A stretch of DNA of 6,147 nt from assembly GCA_020723365.1 (NCBI GenBank), contig DYJB01000155.1, forward strand, positions 299 to 6,445, given 5' to 3'. Position numbers and translations under genes: made by a program. Below the pieces are notes generated by a model that was not told the origin of the DNA, did not search any database, and saw only the letters and a program-made list of their open reading frames with translations. Within the stretch, counting starts at the first letter, position 1, and each line of letters begins with the position of its first letter. The stretch comes from Candidatus Aquidulcis sp. Its GTDB lineage: Bacteria > Chloroflexota > Anaerolineae > Anaerolineales > E44-bin32. Shown in pieces: positions 5,243 through 6,147 of this stretch.

Positions 5243-6147
5243 ATACTCGTACGCCCCGACATCGAAGGCTGATCCCAGGGGCCGGAAGAGGCCGGCGAAG
5301 TCGTGGGCCAGTTCCGTCGTGACCCCGGCGTCGATGGCGGGGCTACCCGGCAGCAGGTGGAAATCCAGCCCGCCCAGGTCGACGAACTGCGGGTCGGCAT
5401 CCACGTTGCTGCTAAGGAAGCCCGGCCCCGGGCCGCTCCCGAACCACAGATTCGACTCGCCCCGGATGCGCGACGTGTCGCTCGAGGCGGAAAGGTACGG
5501 CTGGCCGGGAAGCATGACGACCAGGTTGTTGCGCAGCTCCATCCACAGCTCCGGGGATCCCGGGCCGCGGGCGAGGGCGCCGGTGTCGGCCCAGCCCGGG
5601 TCCACCGAGCCGACGTCATAGCAGGTGTTGTTGACTACCTCGACCACGCCGGCGCCGTCCTGTCCGCTGTTCGTCCCGCCGGCGACGTAGATGCACGAGT
5701 AGTTGGCCTCGCCGTCAGGCGGGTGCGGCCCGGCGCCGACGTGGATCAGGATGTTGTTGTAGACCCGCACCGGGCCCTGCGAGGGGTCGACGGTCGCCAG
5801 CACGATTCCATCGCACGCATCGCCGTGGATCCAGTTGTCATGGATCAGGAGGTCGTACTGGTTGAAGCCGGTGGTATCGGACGCGCCGCAGTCCGGCAGG
5901 CACAGCGGCGATGAGTGAACCTGAATGGCACGGCAGGTGCGGTTGTCGTGCAGGTCGTTCCAGCCGGCGTCGACATGCAGCGTGTCGGTGGTGAAGTACA
6001 CGGCGTGGTACTGCTTGCTGGGTTGCGGCTCGGACTCGGCCGCGATGTGGTGGACGACGTTGCCGTAGAACAGGACGTGACTGGCCAGCGCCGCGGCGAA
6101 ACAGCCGGTCTGCCCGTCGCCGCGCGGGCAGGAGATGTCGTTGCCGA
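5234..6147 (-). CDS. Right-handed parallel beta-helix protein, N-terminus cut by window edge
   Basis: The frame is open from the right edge to a TAG at 5234-5236, giving 303 complete codons. A GTG at 6001 lies in mid-fold (the preceding YHAVYFTTDTLHV is continuous with it), so the true start is outside the window. Residues about 20-240, counted from the edge, contain beta-helix rungs: ASHVLFYGNVVHHI, YDLLIHDNWIHG, CDGIVLATV, VRVYNNILIHVG, VVEVVNNTCYDVG and WMELRNNLVVM. The end carries the tail typical of many secreted bacterial beta-helix proteins: DADPQFVD (249-256), PGSPAIDAG (266-274) and RPLGSAFDVGAYEY (288-301), two residues before the stop. No sorting motif or membrane segment follows, so any anchor must be N-terminal. 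The fold is often linked to polysaccharide binding or processing; no catalytic residues could be assigned. It is probably the upstream member of the same run of exported-protein genes. It is not a close copy of the left-hand beta-helix gene: the rung sequences differ. Confidence 0.88.
   Translation of the reverse strand, partial: GNDISCPRGDGQTGCFAAALASHVLFYGNVVHHIAAESEPQPSKQYHAVYFTTDTLHVDAGWNDLHDNRTCRAIQVHSSPLCLPDCGASDTTGFNQYDLLIHDNWIHGDACDGIVLATVDPSQGPVRVYNNILIHVGAGPHPPDGEANYSCIYVAGGTNSGQDGAGVVEVVNNTCYDVGSVDPGWADTGALARGPGSPELWMELRNNLVVMLPGQPYLSASSDTSRIRGESNLWFGSGPGPGFLSSNVDADPQFVDLGGLDFHLLPGSPAIDAGVTTELAHDFAGLFRPLGSAFDVGAYEYAP

Noticed and set aside
5999..6001. GTG as a start for the right beta-helix protein
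   Set aside because: The same frame continues upstream to the window edge with beta-helix-like sequence, and no signal peptide follows the GTG. The true start lies outside the window.

Overview
The window is GC-rich bacterial DNA. All four genes lie on the minus strand, so they read from right to left: a beta-helix protein whose start lies beyond the right edge (5234-6147), an 805-residue membrane-anchored mosaic protein (2717-5134), a lipoprotein (1596-2714), and a second beta-helix protein whose end lies beyond the left edge (1-1531). No RNA gene, mobile element, CRISPR array, transposase, defence gene or metabolic enzyme could be identified. Long plus-strand open frames (for example 629-1390, 1908-2759 and 2591-3481) are antisense shadows of these GC-rich genes.

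The likely source is a member of the Chloroflexota, probably Anaerolineae or a relative. This is inferred from style, not from a marker gene. The clues are the Pro/Thr linker of the TPxPTxTPT type in the lipoprotein, the Ig-like + LysM-like + fibronectin-III architecture behind a single N-terminal membrane anchor, and high GC. No taxonomic marker is present, so this is only moderately certain.

Region by region (coding direction, right to left). First comes the C-terminal 303 residues of a right-handed parallel beta-helix protein, ending in the familiar DADPQF ... PGSPAIDAG ... DVGAYEY tail. A 99-nt gap follows, with a small perfect hairpin centred on the stop codon. Next is the membrane-anchored protein, with a clear GAGGAGG ribosome site. 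Its stop codon lies 2 nt before the preferred GTG start of the lipoprotein, and that gene's GGAGG site sits inside the end of the upstream gene, which suggests translational coupling. The lipoprotein has a textbook LSAC lipobox, an Ig-like domain, an SdrD/Cna-B-like domain with an EF-hand-like acidic loop, a Pro/Thr linker and a fibronectin-III-like domain. After a 64-nt gap comes the second beta-helix gene. It has a GTG start, a good ribosome site and an export signal, and it is open to the window edge after 510 codons.

The gene products all appear to be outside the cytoplasm: two beta-helix proteins of the type often used to bind or process polysaccharide, and two beta-sandwich adhesion-type proteins held to the membrane. 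The simplest reading is a cell-surface or envelope operon. No catalytic site could be recognised in any of the four, so a binding or structural role is as likely as an enzymatic one. The parts that match nothing I recognise are two regions of the 805-residue protein, about residues 323-460 and 590-805.
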